Positions 52,478-61,925 of a DNA stretch of 64,000 nt are shown here, in pieces; the stretch's first letter is position 1, and each line of letters begins with the position of its first letter. The stretch spans positions 372,001 to 436,000 of the forward strand of contig NZ_RBEE01000042.1 of assembly GCF_003725795.1 (NCBI RefSeq), written 5' to 3'. A model generated the notes under the pieces. The model did not search any database. It had not been told where the DNA came from and worked only from the letters and a program-made list of their open reading frames with translations. A program made the translations under genes and the position numbers. The stretch is from Pedobacter jejuensis. GTDB lineage: Bacteria; Bacteroidota; Bacteroidia; Sphingobacteriales; Sphingobacteriaceae.

Positions 52478-52538
52478 TTTGCTAAAATTTAAATAGTTAA
52501 ATCGAATTCCTATAAAGAATAAGTTTATAAAACATTTT

Positions 52539-52569
52539 TTTGCTTTTTGTGTTCAGTATTGTATCTTCG
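52539..52569 (+). promoter_or_regulatory. promoter of the ECF sigma factor gene
   Basis: TTTG (52539-52542), a 19-bp spacer and TATCTTCG (52562-52569) fit the primary-sigma consensus with one mismatch, 9 bp before the GTG start. Confidence 0.6.
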
Positions 52570-52578
52570 TAACTAACA

Positions 52579-53130
52579 GTGACTGCATTAAAAAAATTGA
52601 CCCTAACCGAGCCTGAACTAGTTTTAGCATTGCAATCGAAAGATCCAGCGATACTTAAAACTTTGTATAGTATGTATTCGTCAGCGCTGTATGGCGTTAT
52701 ATCTCGTATTATAACCCACACTGAACTAGCTGAAGATGTGTTGCAAGAAACTTTTGTAAAAATTTGGCAATCTGCATCTCACTACGACAATACAAAAGGC
52801 CGCTTATTCACTTGGATGATGAATATCGCCCGAAATCTTTCAATCGATAAGCTTCGTTCCAAAGACTTTAAAAATTCACTCAAAAACCAAGATATAGAAA
52901 ATAACGTAAGTTTCGTTGATGAGCAAAACAAGGTAAGTTTTAATCCTGATGTTATGGGGGTAAAACAACTTGTAGAGAACTTGAAACCTGATTTACAGTC
53001 TGTTCTCGATTTAGTTTATTATAAAGGCTTTACACATGTAGAGGCGGCAGAAGAATTAGGTTTGCCTTTGGGTACGGTTAAAACCCGAATCCGATTGGCT
53101 ATTATAGAATTGAGAAGGAGTTTTAATTGA
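52579..53130 (+). CDS. ECF-type RNA polymerase sigma factor (SigK-like)
   Basis: The 183-residue protein has region 2 (~25-95, SSALYGVISRIITHTELAEDVLQETFVKIW) and region 4 (~125-180, DLVYYKGFTHVEAAEELGLPLGTVKTRIRL). GTG is the start codon. The following gene overlaps or abuts its stop and encodes a RskA-type anti-sigma factor. It is not of the FecI type linked to TonB receptors. Confidence 0.9.
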   Translation: MTALKKLTLTEPELVLALQSKDPAILKTLYSMYSSALYGVISRIITHTELAEDVLQETFVKIWQSASHYDNTKGRLFTWMMNIARNLSIDKLRSKDFKNSLKNQDIENNVSFVDEQNKVSFNPDVMGVKQLVENLKPDLQSVLDLVYYKGFTHVEAAEELGLPLGTVKTRIRLAIIELRRSFN

Positions 53131-53132
53131 TC

Positions 53133-53987
53133 GTGGAAAATTTAAAAGCATATATCGAATCTGGAGTACTTGAATTGTACGTTTTAGGTGATTTATCACC
53201 AGAAGAAACGTTGCAAGTTGAGGAAATGGCATCTCGCTACCCGAATGTAAGAGATGAAATAGCAGCCATCGAGCTGACTATCGAGCAATACGCTATGCAA
53301 AATGTGGTAGAGCCATCTGCTGATGTAGAATCGAGGTTGTTTGAGAAGTTGGGTTTAAAAGATGATGACATTAGTAGCATTCCTACACAATCTACAATTA
53401 CTCCAGGACCAAAAATTTTACAAATAGATGGAAGTGATAGTAAAGTTAGAACATTACGTTACGCCCTTGTAGCGTGTATTGCTTTATTGGCAATGAGTAC
53501 AGCGGCTTTATTTATAACATATAACAAACTTGGCGATGCGCATGAGCAGATTGCTAGCTTAAATTTAGATAAACAGAAGTTTGCGGGTGTAGTTAGTAAA
53601 CTCGAATTTGAAAATAAGGGTTTAGATAACATGGCGGCAATGGCCGACAGCAAGGAATGGGCAACTATTCAAATGGCTGGTCAAGCTTACAGTCCGAAAT
53701 CAAAAATGAAAGTTTATTGGAATAAAAACGATAAAAGTGTTTTGATTAATTATGTGGCTATGGATTTGCCGAAAGCTGATGAAACACATGAATATCAATT
53801 GTGGGCTTTAGTAAACGGAAAACCAGTAAGTTTAGGCGTTTTTGGTAAAACAGATTCAACTTCTAACGAAGCGATTGTTAAAATGCAAACGATAAACGAA
53901 GCACAGGCATTTGCCGTAACTTTAGAGCCAGCAGGTGGAAGCGTTAATCCGACAATGGAAAAACTTACCGTTATGGGTGGTGTTTAA
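53133..53987 (+). CDS. RskA-type anti-sigma factor
   Basis: GTG 53133 gives 284 residues (MENLKAYIESGVLELYVLGD); a TTG two codons upstream overlapping the sigma stop is the alternative. The N-terminal part is an anti-sigma binding region, one membrane helix follows at about residues 112-132 (LRYALVACIALLAMSTAALFI), then a coiled-coil, and a periplasmic RskA C-terminal domain (VYWNKNDKSVLINYVAMDLP... and EYQLWALVNGKPVSLGVF). It is predicted to hold the upstream sigma factor at the membrane until a periplasmic signal triggers release. Confidence 0.9.
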   Translation: MENLKAYIESGVLELYVLGDLSPEETLQVEEMASRYPNVRDEIAAIELTIEQYAMQNVVEPSADVESRLFEKLGLKDDDISSIPTQSTITPGPKILQIDGSDSKVRTLRYALVACIALLAMSTAALFITYNKLGDAHEQIASLNLDKQKFAGVVSKLEFENKGLDNMAAMADSKEWATIQMAGQAYSPKSKMKVYWNKNDKSVLINYVAMDLPKADETHEYQLWALVNGKPVSLGVFGKTDSTSNEAIVKMQTINEAQAFAVTLEPAGGSVNPTMEKLTVMGGV

Positions 53988-54010
53988 CAGCAAATTATTT
54001 TAAAAATATA

Positions 54011-54043
54011 AACCTCAACAATTTTAAATTGTTGAGGTTTTTT
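54011..54043 (+). terminator. terminator of the sigma/anti-sigma operon
   Basis: A perfect 12-bp stem (54011-54022 with 54028-54039), 5-nt loop, followed by T's. It lies 23 bp after the stop codon. Confidence 0.85.
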
Positions 54044-54154
54044 GTTGGAAGAGTAATTGGTAATGTGATTAATTATATGCTCAGAGCCAGAGTTAAATTT
54101 TGATAAGGAAATTGCTTTCTGCTTTCCAATCGAGAAATTACAAATCTATTTATA

Positions 54155-54856
54155 CTAGGATTTTTGGACGTATTTAACTTCTTCATAAGGTTGTACTAAA
54201 ACCCAACCCTCACCAAAAAATTCTAACTGAAAAGATTCGCCGCTACCCCTGCCAATAAATGAACCAAAAGTTAAGTTAGTTTTTATATTAGGCGATAAAT
54301 TTTCTGACCAGGCAACTGTTGCGTTGGGGTCGGTATAAACTGGTTGATTTGCACTAACCTTAAGTAAAATAGGTTCTCCATGAGTAGTAATTGCAATATA
54401 ACCACTACCAGATAATTTTACCTGAAATAAGCCACCACTCATCATTCCGGCAATGCTTTTAAGCATTTTAATTTCATTTTTAATATTATCTTCTAACGCC
54501 AAAACATCATTGCCATTTACAAAAATCGATTCGTTTTGAAGTTTGATAATTTTAACTTTTTTACCTTCATCGGCCAGATAAAGTTTACCTGTTCCGGCAG
54601 CATGCATTAACGATGTACCTTCTCCTGATATTGCTTTCTTTAACAAACCGCCCAATCCTTTGCTTAGTAAGCCTTCTTTTTTAAAATCAATATTACCAAT
54701 GTAAGCAACCATACTACCTGCTTTGGCCATTATTTTTTGATTCTTCAAATTTACTTCCAGCATGGCTGGCTTCTCTAATTCAAAAAAATCATTTTCATTT
54801 GCATTTTCAGCCGATTCCTGAATCAATTCGGTTAAGGTGTATTCTCTTTTTTCCAT
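54155..54856 (-). CDS. AIM24 family protein
   Basis: The 233-residue protein shows the AIM24/TIGR00266 pattern: MLEVNLKNQKIMAKAGSMVAYIGNI, SGSGYIAITTHGEPI, and the glycine-rich SFIGRGSGESFQLEFFGEGWVLVQP end. The fold is a trimeric beta structure; the role in bacteria is unknown (the yeast homologue acts in the mitochondrial inner membrane). It lies 10 bp downstream of the NAD(P)HX repair gene, probably one operon. Confidence 0.88.
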   Translation of the reverse strand: MEKREYTLTELIQESAENANENDFFELEKPAMLEVNLKNQKIMAKAGSMVAYIGNIDFKKEGLLSKGLGGLLKKAISGEGTSLMHAAGTGKLYLADEGKKVKIIKLQNESIFVNGNDVLALEDNIKNEIKMLKSIAGMMSGGLFQVKLSGSGYIAITTHGEPILLKVSANQPVYTDPNATVAWSENLSPNIKTNLTFGSFIGRGSGESFQLEFFGEGWVLVQPYEEVKYVQKS

Positions 54857-54866
54857 AGTAAACGCG

Positions 54867-56366
54867 TTAATATATTTTGTTTAATTTAAGTATTTCTTTA
54901 GGAATTTGTTGAGCAACTTGTGATGCTGTAGCTACAAAAAATTCTTTCGCTAAACTATCTCCAGCTTTACCGTGAAGATAGCAGGCTAGTATCGCAGCAT
55001 CTTTTGATGAATATTTTTGAGCCATAAAAGCCGCGATTATTCCCGTTAACACATCACCCATACCGCCTTGCGCCATTGCCGGATTCCCTGTTTGATTAAT
55101 GAGAACCTTACCATCAGGGAGGCAAATAAACGTAAATTGATTCTTAAGTACGATGACAACATTTAATTTTTGTGCCTGTATTTTAGCACTTTGAATCCGC
55201 TCCCACCAATGCTCATGCTTCCCAAATAACCGATCGAATTCTTTCATGTGGGGTGTTAATATGGAGTTAACAGGAATCTTATCTATCCAATCAGAATTTT
55301 CTGCCAATATATTTAAGGCATCAGCATCAATAATTAAGGGCTTTTGACCTTCAATTAAACTTTTTAACAAATTTTTACTTTCAGCCGAAAGCCCAAAACC
55401 TGGTCCAATTGCAATGGCTTGATATTTTTCCAAATTGTCAAGTTTTGACATCCCATCTCTCGGTAAAGCCATAACTTCGGGTAACGCAGTATTTAATGCT
55501 GTTAATCCGCTTTGCGGGATGCATGCCGTTGTTAAACCTGCACCAGCATGCAGGCAAGCCATAGATGATAATAAGGCGGCACCCATTGTATTCGTATCGC
55601 CAGCAATTATCAACCCATGTCCATAAGTGCCTTTATGCGTAAATAACTTTCGTGGTTTCAGCATACTTTTAATGTCGCTTTCTTCAACCAAATAGAAATC
55701 AGCACTTTGATTTTGAATAAAATTTTCATCTAATCCAATCTCTACAACTTCAAATTTTTCGGTTGCTGCTGCTGATTCTGGAAAGAAAAAATTAATTTTC
55801 GGACGCTGAAAGCAGATGGTCTTATATGCTCGAATACCATTATATTCTTTTATAATTATACCTTCTGTCGGAAATCCCGTTGGAACATCAACAGCGTAAA
55901 TTCTTTTATTTAGTTTGTTTATCGCTTTAACTACTTCTGCAAATTCTCCTTCCAAAGGTTTGTTTAAACCAGAACCTAATATTGCATCAATTATTAAATC
56001 CGCTTTAATGTTTTTTAATTCCGAAGCTCTACTTAAAATAACCTTTTTACAACCTGATTCATCAATGCGTTGTAGGTTTATTGCAAAATCATCACTTTGT
56101 TTCTTGTTAAAATTGATGATGTAAACTTTAATATTTTCGTAGCCATTTGCCAATAAAATATGCGCTATTGCTAATCCATCTCCTCCATTGTTTCCTGTGC
56201 CACAAAAAATAGCAACACTTTTGCTAGTATCAAATTCATATTTTAAAAAGCATTGGACAAATGCTCTTGCAGCTTTTTCCATCAAATCAATCGATGCAAT
56301 TGGTTTATTGGCAATGGTAAATTCATCCGCTTTGCGCATTTGAACCGAAGTAAGCAATGTTAGCAT
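54867..56366 (-). CDS. nnr: bifunctional NAD(P)H-hydrate epimerase / ADP-dependent NAD(P)H-hydrate dehydratase
   Basis: The 499-residue protein repairs hydrated NADH and NADPH. The N-terminal YjeF epimerase domain (1-210) has the GTGNNGGDGLAIAH motif; the C-terminal ribokinase-like dehydratase domain (~225-495) has HKGTYGHGLIIAGDTNTMGAA, IGPGFGL, and NPAMAQGGMGDVLTGIIAA. Both domains look complete. First gene of a likely two-gene unit with the AIM24 gene. Confidence 0.94.
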   Translation of the reverse strand: MLTLLTSVQMRKADEFTIANKPIASIDLMEKAARAFVQCFLKYEFDTSKSVAIFCGTGNNGGDGLAIAHILLANGYENIKVYIINFNKKQSDDFAINLQRIDESGCKKVILSRASELKNIKADLIIDAILGSGLNKPLEGEFAEVVKAINKLNKRIYAVDVPTGFPTEGIIIKEYNGIRAYKTICFQRPKINFFFPESAAATEKFEVVEIGLDENFIQNQSADFYLVEESDIKSMLKPRKLFTHKGTYGHGLIIAGDTNTMGAALLSSMACLHAGAGLTTACIPQSGLTALNTALPEVMALPRDGMSKLDNLEKYQAIAIGPGFGLSAESKNLLKSLIEGQKPLIIDADALNILAENSDWIDKIPVNSILTPHMKEFDRLFGKHEHWWERIQSAKIQAQKLNVVIVLKNQFTFICLPDGKVLINQTGNPAMAQGGMGDVLTGIIAAFMAQKYSSKDAAILACYLHGKAGDSLAKEFFVATASQVAQQIPKEILKLNKIY

Positions 56367-56561
56367 GTACCGAAGATAAGCTTATCAGTTAAGAAAGCAA
56401 AAGATAGACGTTGTTTTGATTTTCATAATATCACTCGAAGACTCGCAGGGAAATTCATGATTTTTTAACTTAAAAGACTACCATACAAGCTGAAATAATT
56501 AGTACATTAACAAACCATTTATTTAATTATTCCCGAGCAGTTTAATTATAATTTACATTAA

Positions 56562-57890
56562 ATGATGGAACAAAAAAACGGTTTGAGAAAATCGCTTACT
56601 CCATTTATGCTATGGGGTTTGGGTGTTGGCTATGTAATTTCTGGAATGTATTTCGGCTGGAATTTAGGTCTGGAAAAAGGCGGCACACTTGGTATGGCCA
56701 CTGCAACCATAGTAATTATGGTAATGTACGTCACCTTTAGTTTTAGCTATGCCGAGTTGGCTTGTGCCATTCCAAAAGCTGGTGGTGTTTTTGATTATGC
56801 GAATAAAGCTTTAGGCAATAGCTGGGGTTTTGTTGCAGGAATTGCCCAAATGATTGAATTTATTTTTGCACCACCAGCAATTGCTTTTGCGATAGGTGCG
56901 TATTTTAATGCGTTTTTTCCACAAGTCCCAATTATTACGAGTGCCATAGCCGTATATTTTATTTTTACCGCCTTAAATATTTACGGTATTAAAGCCGCGG
57001 CATCTTTTGAAGTAATCATTACCATTTTTGCTGTTGGAGAACTCCTTTTATTTTCAGGCATAAGCTTGCCAAAGTTTAATGCTGAAAACCTGATTCGCAA
57101 TAATTTCCCTAATGGATGGAGTGGCGTTTTGGCTGCAATACCCTTCGCGATTTGGTTTTTCTTAGGCATTGAAGGAATTGCAAATGTTGCTGAGGAAACA
57201 AAAAATCCGCAGCGAGATATAAGTAAAGGCTTTGGATGGGCCATATTTACTTTAGTCATTTTGTGCGTCATTATTTTTATTTCGGCAATTGGTATTGGTG
57301 GTTGGGAAGCCATCGTTTATAAAAATGGAATTTCAGGCGAAACTTCAGATTCACCACTACCCCTCGCACTTTCGATGATTACGGGCGATAATCATTTACT
57401 ATATCACCTGCTCATTACAGTAGGTTTATTTGGTTTAGTTGCATCTTTTCATGGCTTGGTTTTGGCGGCTGGGCGCTCTACTTACGAAATGGGCAACACT
57501 AAAAATATTCCATCTATTTTAGGTAAAGTATCGCCCAAATTTCAAACACCAGCCAATGCGTTAATAGGAAATATGATAATTGGAATCATTGCCTTGTTAA
57601 CAGGTAAAACTGCCGAAATTATTGTGATTTCAGTATTCGGGGCTTTAGCATTATACATCATTTCTATGATTTCGATAATAATTTTGCGCAAAAAAGAACC
57701 TGATTTACCACGACCATTTAAAGTTCCTTTTTATCCGATTTTTCCGTTTGTAGCGTTAGTAATTGCAAGCGGATCGTTTATCGCGATGTTGATTTATAAC
57801 CTTAAATTAGGACTACTATTTTCGGGCATTGTTTTAGATAGCTTTCTTTTATACAAAATTTTTAAAAAGCAAACTAATGAGTACAAATAA
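56562..57890 (+). CDS. APC family permease, ethanolamine-permease type
   Basis: The 442-residue protein has about twelve membrane segments. The N-terminal block FMLWGLGVGYVISGMYFGWN with LGLEKGGTLG is characteristic of the ethanolamine permease branch of the amino acid-polyamine-organocation superfamily, as is FSYAELACAIPKAGG. It should bring ethanolamine or a related amine into the cell. It overlaps the next gene by 14 bp, so the two are translationally coupled; this is the first gene of the proposed gamma-glutamyl amino-alcohol operon. Confidence 0.85.
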   Translation: MMEQKNGLRKSLTPFMLWGLGVGYVISGMYFGWNLGLEKGGTLGMATATIVIMVMYVTFSFSYAELACAIPKAGGVFDYANKALGNSWGFVAGIAQMIEFIFAPPAIAFAIGAYFNAFFPQVPIITSAIAVYFIFTALNIYGIKAAASFEVIITIFAVGELLLFSGISLPKFNAENLIRNNFPNGWSGVLAAIPFAIWFFLGIEGIANVAEETKNPQRDISKGFGWAIFTLVILCVIIFISAIGIGGWEAIVYKNGISGETSDSPLPLALSMITGDNHLLYHLLITVGLFGLVASFHGLVLAAGRSTYEMGNTKNIPSILGKVSPKFQTPANALIGNMIIGIIALLTGKTAEIIVISVFGALALYIISMISIIILRKKEPDLPRPFKVPFYPIFPFVALVIASGSFIAMLIYNLKLGLLFSGIVLDSFLLYKIFKKQTNEYK

Positions 57891-59238
57891 AGAAATTTTG
57901 GATTATGTGATGAATCATCCATCAGGCAAAGTTAAAGTTGCCGTTGCAGATATTGATGGGATTTTAAGGGGGAAATATATTGCTGCTGAAAAGTTTGCAT
58001 CACTTGTAGAAGGACGATTAGGATTTTGCGACGTTACATTTGGTTGGGATATTGGAGATGTTGCTTACGATAAGGGAAAATTTACCGGCTGGCATACCGG
58101 TTATCCTGATGCACAGGTTAAAATCGATGTAAACACATTTAGAAAAATTCCTTGGGAAAACGATGTGCCATTCTTCTTGGGTGATTTTATTGATGATAAT
58201 AATGTAGCAAATTATGTTTGCCCCAGACAATTGCTCAAAAAATTAACTTCTGAATGTGAAGATCTTGGTTACTCACCATACTTTGCTCAAGAATTTGAAT
58301 GGTTTAATTTTTCTGAAACACCAGAATCAATTCAAGAGAAAGGATTTAATAATTTAAAACCTTTAACGCCAGGCATGTTTGGCTATTCGATTTTGCGTAG
58401 CTCACTAAAAAATGAATTCATGACGGATTTATTTGAGCTTCTGAATAAGTTTAACATCCCTATTGAAGGTTTACACACAGAAACTGGACCAGGTGTTTAT
58501 GAAGCCGCAATACGATATGCACCAATTTTACAAGCTGCAGACCAAGCTATTTTATTTAAAACATCGGTTAAGGAAATTGCTTACAAACACGGCATAATAG
58601 CAACATTTATGGCTAAATTTAATGAGAATTTACCTGGTTGCAGCGGACATGTTCACCAAAGTTTATGGGATAAAAACAGTAAAATCAATTTGTTTTATGA
58701 TGATAAAGATGAGCACAAAATGAGTGAATTGATGAAAAGCTACATCGCTGGACAGTTACATTGCTTACCTCATATTTTACCTATGATTGCCCCTACCATT
58801 AACAGCTACAAACGTTTGGTAGAGGGTGCTTGGGCGCCAACTACGCTAACATGGGGAATTGATAACCGCACAACGGCTTTACGAGCTTTGCCAGGCAGTA
58901 AAAAAGCTACACGACTAGAAACGAGAATTGTTGGCTCAGATACCAATCCTTATTTGGCACTTTCTGCTTGTTTAGCAGCCGGAATGTATGGCGTAAAAAA
59001 TAAAATGAATTTGCAGCAACCTTCAACCAAGGGCAATGGATACACAGATTTATCAAACGGTGTTTTAGCTGGTAATTTGTTTGATGCGACACAGAAAATG
59101 AAAAACTCTGACTTGGCAAAAGAACTATTGGGAAATGATTTTGTGGAACACTTCACCATGACGCGTGATTGGGAATGTAACCAGTATGCGAAAGTAGTAA
59201 CCGATTGGGAATTGAAAAGGTACTTAGAGATAATTTGA
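57877..59238 (+). CDS. glutamine-synthetase-like ligase (gamma-glutamyl-amine synthetase)
   Basis: The 453-residue protein has the glutamine synthetase fold: metal/substrate residues in PYFAQEFEWFNF, GLHTETGPGVYEAAI, GCSGHVHQSLWD, and the C-terminal NRTTALRALPG and TRLETRIVGSDTNPYLALSA. It lacks the adenylylation-site tyrosine loop and features of housekeeping GS, and resembles PuuA/GlnA3/GlnA4-like enzymes that ligate glutamate to amines. Coupled by overlap to the ethanolamine-type permease, it most likely makes gamma-glutamylethanolamide or a similar amide using ATP. Substrate is inferred from context. Confidence 0.85.
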   Translation: MSTNKEILDYVMNHPSGKVKVAVADIDGILRGKYIAAEKFASLVEGRLGFCDVTFGWDIGDVAYDKGKFTGWHTGYPDAQVKIDVNTFRKIPWENDVPFFLGDFIDDNNVANYVCPRQLLKKLTSECEDLGYSPYFAQEFEWFNFSETPESIQEKGFNNLKPLTPGMFGYSILRSSLKNEFMTDLFELLNKFNIPIEGLHTETGPGVYEAAIRYAPILQAADQAILFKTSVKEIAYKHGIIATFMAKFNENLPGCSGHVHQSLWDKNSKINLFYDDKDEHKMSELMKSYIAGQLHCLPHILPMIAPTINSYKRLVEGAWAPTTLTWGIDNRTTALRALPGSKKATRLETRIVGSDTNPYLALSACLAAGMYGVKNKMNLQQPSTKGNGYTDLSNGVLAGNLFDATQKMKNSDLAKELLGNDFVEHFTMTRDWECNQYAKVVTDWELKRYLEII

Positions 59239-59319
59239 CTAGCTAATATAAAAACAGCAATTTACGCAATATGAATTTGCATTTTTAAGGCCAACGTAGT
59301 GTTTCTTCGTTCTACTTTA

Positions 59320-59490
59320 AACCGGCATAACAAATTTTTGGGGATGCATTACCCAAGCCGAAGTACAAAACTTAAATACAAAAATTTTAAGCCGGCACTT
59401 TTGTTTCTTTTGGTGTCAAAAGAAAAAAGCCTGTCCGGCCAAGACAAATAAAACACCCCGCCCTTCGGGCACCCCTCTAAAAGAGGGGAA
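59320..59490. repeat. composite intergenic hairpin element
   Basis: It contains a loose CCGGCATAACAAATTTTTG...CAAAAATTTTAAGCCGG dyad, a perfect TTTCTTTTG-GTGT-CAAAAGAAA hairpin (59404-59425), GCCC-TTC-GGGC (59460-59470), and CCCCTCT-AAA-AGAGGGG (59472-59488). This combination is a widespread intergenic repeat type in this bacterial group as I recall it. It separates the GS-like gene from the alcohol dehydrogenase gene. Confidence 0.7.
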
Positions 59491-59514
59491 TTGAAAAAAT
59501 AAAAACAACATCAA

Positions 59515-60663
59515 ATGATATTCGATAAAATCCGTCAATTTAATTTCCCAACAACTATTCGTTTTGGTGCAGGTGCGGTAAAAGAATTGCCTGCTTATTT
59601 GCATAAAAATAATTTAAAAAATCCGCTTATTGTAACCGATCCAACGATAGCGCAATTGCCTTTCTTTAAAAAGATTGTGGAGGATTTAAGTAGTAAAAAT
59701 ATTTCAGTCGAGGTTTTTAGTGATATTCATAAAAACCCGATCAAGAGTGATGTTTACAAAGGAAGCGATGCCTGGGATGCCACTAATCGCGATAGCATTA
59801 TTGGTATTGGTGGTGGTGCTGCTTTAGATGTTGCCCGTGCTATTGTGCTTCGGGTTAATCACCGCGATGATTTATTTAAGTACGATGATTTAATAGGTGG
59901 CGATATTTATGTAATCAATGATGTTCCTCACTTTATTACAATCCCAACCACATCAGGTACGGGTAGCGAAGTTGGTCGCAGTGCAATAATTGCTGATGAT
60001 GAAACCCATCAAAAAAAGATATTATTTTCACCAAAATTAATGGCTCAAATCGTTTTCGCCGATCCGGAATTAACGATGGATTTACCTGCTTTCATTACCG
60101 CAGCAACCGGAATGGATGCGTTAACCCACAACCTGGAAGCCTACCTTGCAAAAAACTTTAACCCAATGTGTGATGGCATTGCACTCGAAGGAATTTCATT
60201 AATAAAAGACGCTATAGAACGGGCAACCAACAAGCCTGATTTAGAAAGCCGTAGTAAAATGTTAATGGCATCAATGATGGGTGCTATAGCATTTCAAAAA
60301 GGTTTAGGCGTAGTTCATTCTCTAGCACATCCACTTTCTTCGTTGTTAGATACACATCATGGTCTGGCAAACGCAGTAAATCTACCTTACGGAATGCAAT
60401 TTAACATTGAGGGATTTGAAGACCGTTTTCGCAAAATTGCCCAAACTTTAGAACTGAAAGAAGAAACCGGAGCTGCAGTAGTTCAATATCTTTTTGATTT
60501 AAACTCCAAGGTTAACATTCCACACAAATTAGGTGATATCGGTGTTAAAGCCGAACATATTGAAACACTTTCTGATTTGGCCTTTGCTGATTTTGCACAT
60601 CCTAACAATCCAAAACCAGTAAGCAGAGAAGATTTTAAGCAACTGTATCTAAAGGCACTATAG
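59515..60663 (+). CDS. iron-containing alcohol dehydrogenase
   Basis: The 382-residue enzyme belongs to the group III (iron) ADH family: NAD-binding GIGGGAALDVARAI, TTSGTGSEVGRSAI, the metal ligands in TGMDALTHNLEAY, VVHSLAHPLSS and HHGLANAVNLPYG. Within this operon it would oxidise the hydroxyl group of a gamma-glutamyl amino alcohol to an aldehyde. That step is an inference from neighbours; other alcohols are possible. Confidence 0.9.
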   Translation: MIFDKIRQFNFPTTIRFGAGAVKELPAYLHKNNLKNPLIVTDPTIAQLPFFKKIVEDLSSKNISVEVFSDIHKNPIKSDVYKGSDAWDATNRDSIIGIGGGAALDVARAIVLRVNHRDDLFKYDDLIGGDIYVINDVPHFITIPTTSGTGSEVGRSAIIADDETHQKKILFSPKLMAQIVFADPELTMDLPAFITAATGMDALTHNLEAYLAKNFNPMCDGIALEGISLIKDAIERATNKPDLESRSKMLMASMMGAIAFQKGLGVVHSLAHPLSSLLDTHHGLANAVNLPYGMQFNIEGFEDRFRKIAQTLELKEETGAAVVQYLFDLNSKVNIPHKLGDIGVKAEHIETLSDLAFADFAHPNNPKPVSREDFKQLYLKAL

Positions 60664-60786
60664 ACCAGGATTAGATTGATTTTAGGATTGTAGGATTATG
60701 GGAGGAATAAAAATTGCTATAATTTTATTTCCGCGAAAGAGATAAGCAAAAGATAATTACCAATAACATATTCAATATTATTAAGT

Positions 60787-61485
60787 ATGTCTGATAAAAT
60801 AACGATAGGCGTTACCGATTGCAGTAAATATGAAATTTACCGTGATTGGGTTTTATCCTACAACAAAAATGTAGAAGTAATTCAACTCGGTTACAAGCTA
60901 AATAATTTCGATTCAATTGAAAAATGTCATGGTATCGTTTTAACAGGAGGCGAAGATGTTCATCCGAGGTTTTACAACAAATCTGAATATTATCCTTATT
61001 GTTATGAAAATGATATCGACGAGCTACGTGATGAATTTGAATTTAAGGTTTTAACATATACTGAGAAAAACAAAATTCCTTTATTGGGTATTTGCAGAGG
61101 AATGCAGGTTGGCAATGTATTCTTCGGTGGCACATTAATTCCTGATATACCAGCATGGGGAAAATTCGACCATTCTAAAATGCCTGATAAAAGCGATCGT
61201 TACCACGAAATAATTGTTAATCCATCTTCGTGGTTAAATACAATTGTAAATACAGATAAAGGATTGGTCAACAGCAATCATCATCAAAGTACTGATAAAA
61301 CTGGTAAAGATCTAGTAGTAAGTGCTATGTCTCCTGATGGTGTTACAGAAGCTATGGAACGTTTAAATCCAAATGGAAAATCGTTTCTTTTATTTGTGCA
61401 ATGGCATCCGGAAAGGTTAAAAGATCAACAAAGTCCTTTTAGCAAAAATTTATATGAAGCATTTATTAATGCAATTAAATATTAA
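60787..61485 (+). CDS. PuuD-like gamma-glutamyl amide hydrolase (class I GATase fold)
   Basis: The 232-residue enzyme has the class I glutamine amidotransferase triad: nucleophile in LLGICRGMQVGN (Cys), and QWHPER (His, Glu). VLTGGEDVHPRFY is typical of gamma-glutamyl-GABA hydrolases. It should release glutamate from the oxidised gamma-glutamyl intermediate. Located between the ADH and ALDH genes. Confidence 0.87.
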   Translation: MSDKITIGVTDCSKYEIYRDWVLSYNKNVEVIQLGYKLNNFDSIEKCHGIVLTGGEDVHPRFYNKSEYYPYCYENDIDELRDEFEFKVLTYTEKNKIPLLGICRGMQVGNVFFGGTLIPDIPAWGKFDHSKMPDKSDRYHEIIVNPSSWLNTIVNTDKGLVNSNHHQSTDKTGKDLVVSAMSPDGVTEAMERLNPNGKSFLLFVQWHPERLKDQQSPFSKNLYEAFINAIKY

Positions 61486-61925
61486 CCACAGATAAAAAAG
61501 GATAAACACAGATAAGTTTCGATTAAATCAATCAGTGTAATCGACTAATCTGTGTAATCATCCCGAAGGAAAATTAACCACAGATAAAAAAGGTTAAACA
61601 CAGATATTGACGGAATCGGATTTTAACCAATCAAAATCTGTGTTCATCTGTAAAAATCTGTGGCAAAAAAAAATATAATCACACCGAAGGAAAATTAACC
61701 ACAGATAAAAAAGGATAAACACAGATATTGACGGATAGTTGAGTCGGATTTTAACCAATCAAAATCTGTGTTCATCTGTGAAAATCTGTGGCAAAAAAAA
61801 ATGTAATCACACCGAAGGAAAATTAACCACAGATAAAAAAGGATAAACACAGATATTGACGGAATCGATTTTAACCAATCAAAATCTGTGTTCATCTGTA
61901 AAAATCTGTGGCAAAAAAAAATAAT
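61483..61925. repeat. four tandem-like hairpin repeats (CCACAGAT...ATCTGTGG) before the ALDH gene
   Basis: Units begin TTAACCACAG at 61483, 61574, 61695 and 61823 (spacing 91, 121, 128 bp). Each holds CCACAGAT ... ACACAGAT on the left and ATCTGTGT...ATCTGTGG on the right, followed by an A8-9 run and a CACACCGAAGGAAAA linker. The first unit is diverged. The last ends 2 bp before the ALDH ATG, so the elements form its leader. The same hairpin sequence class occurs at the mqo 3' end. Confidence 0.88.
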
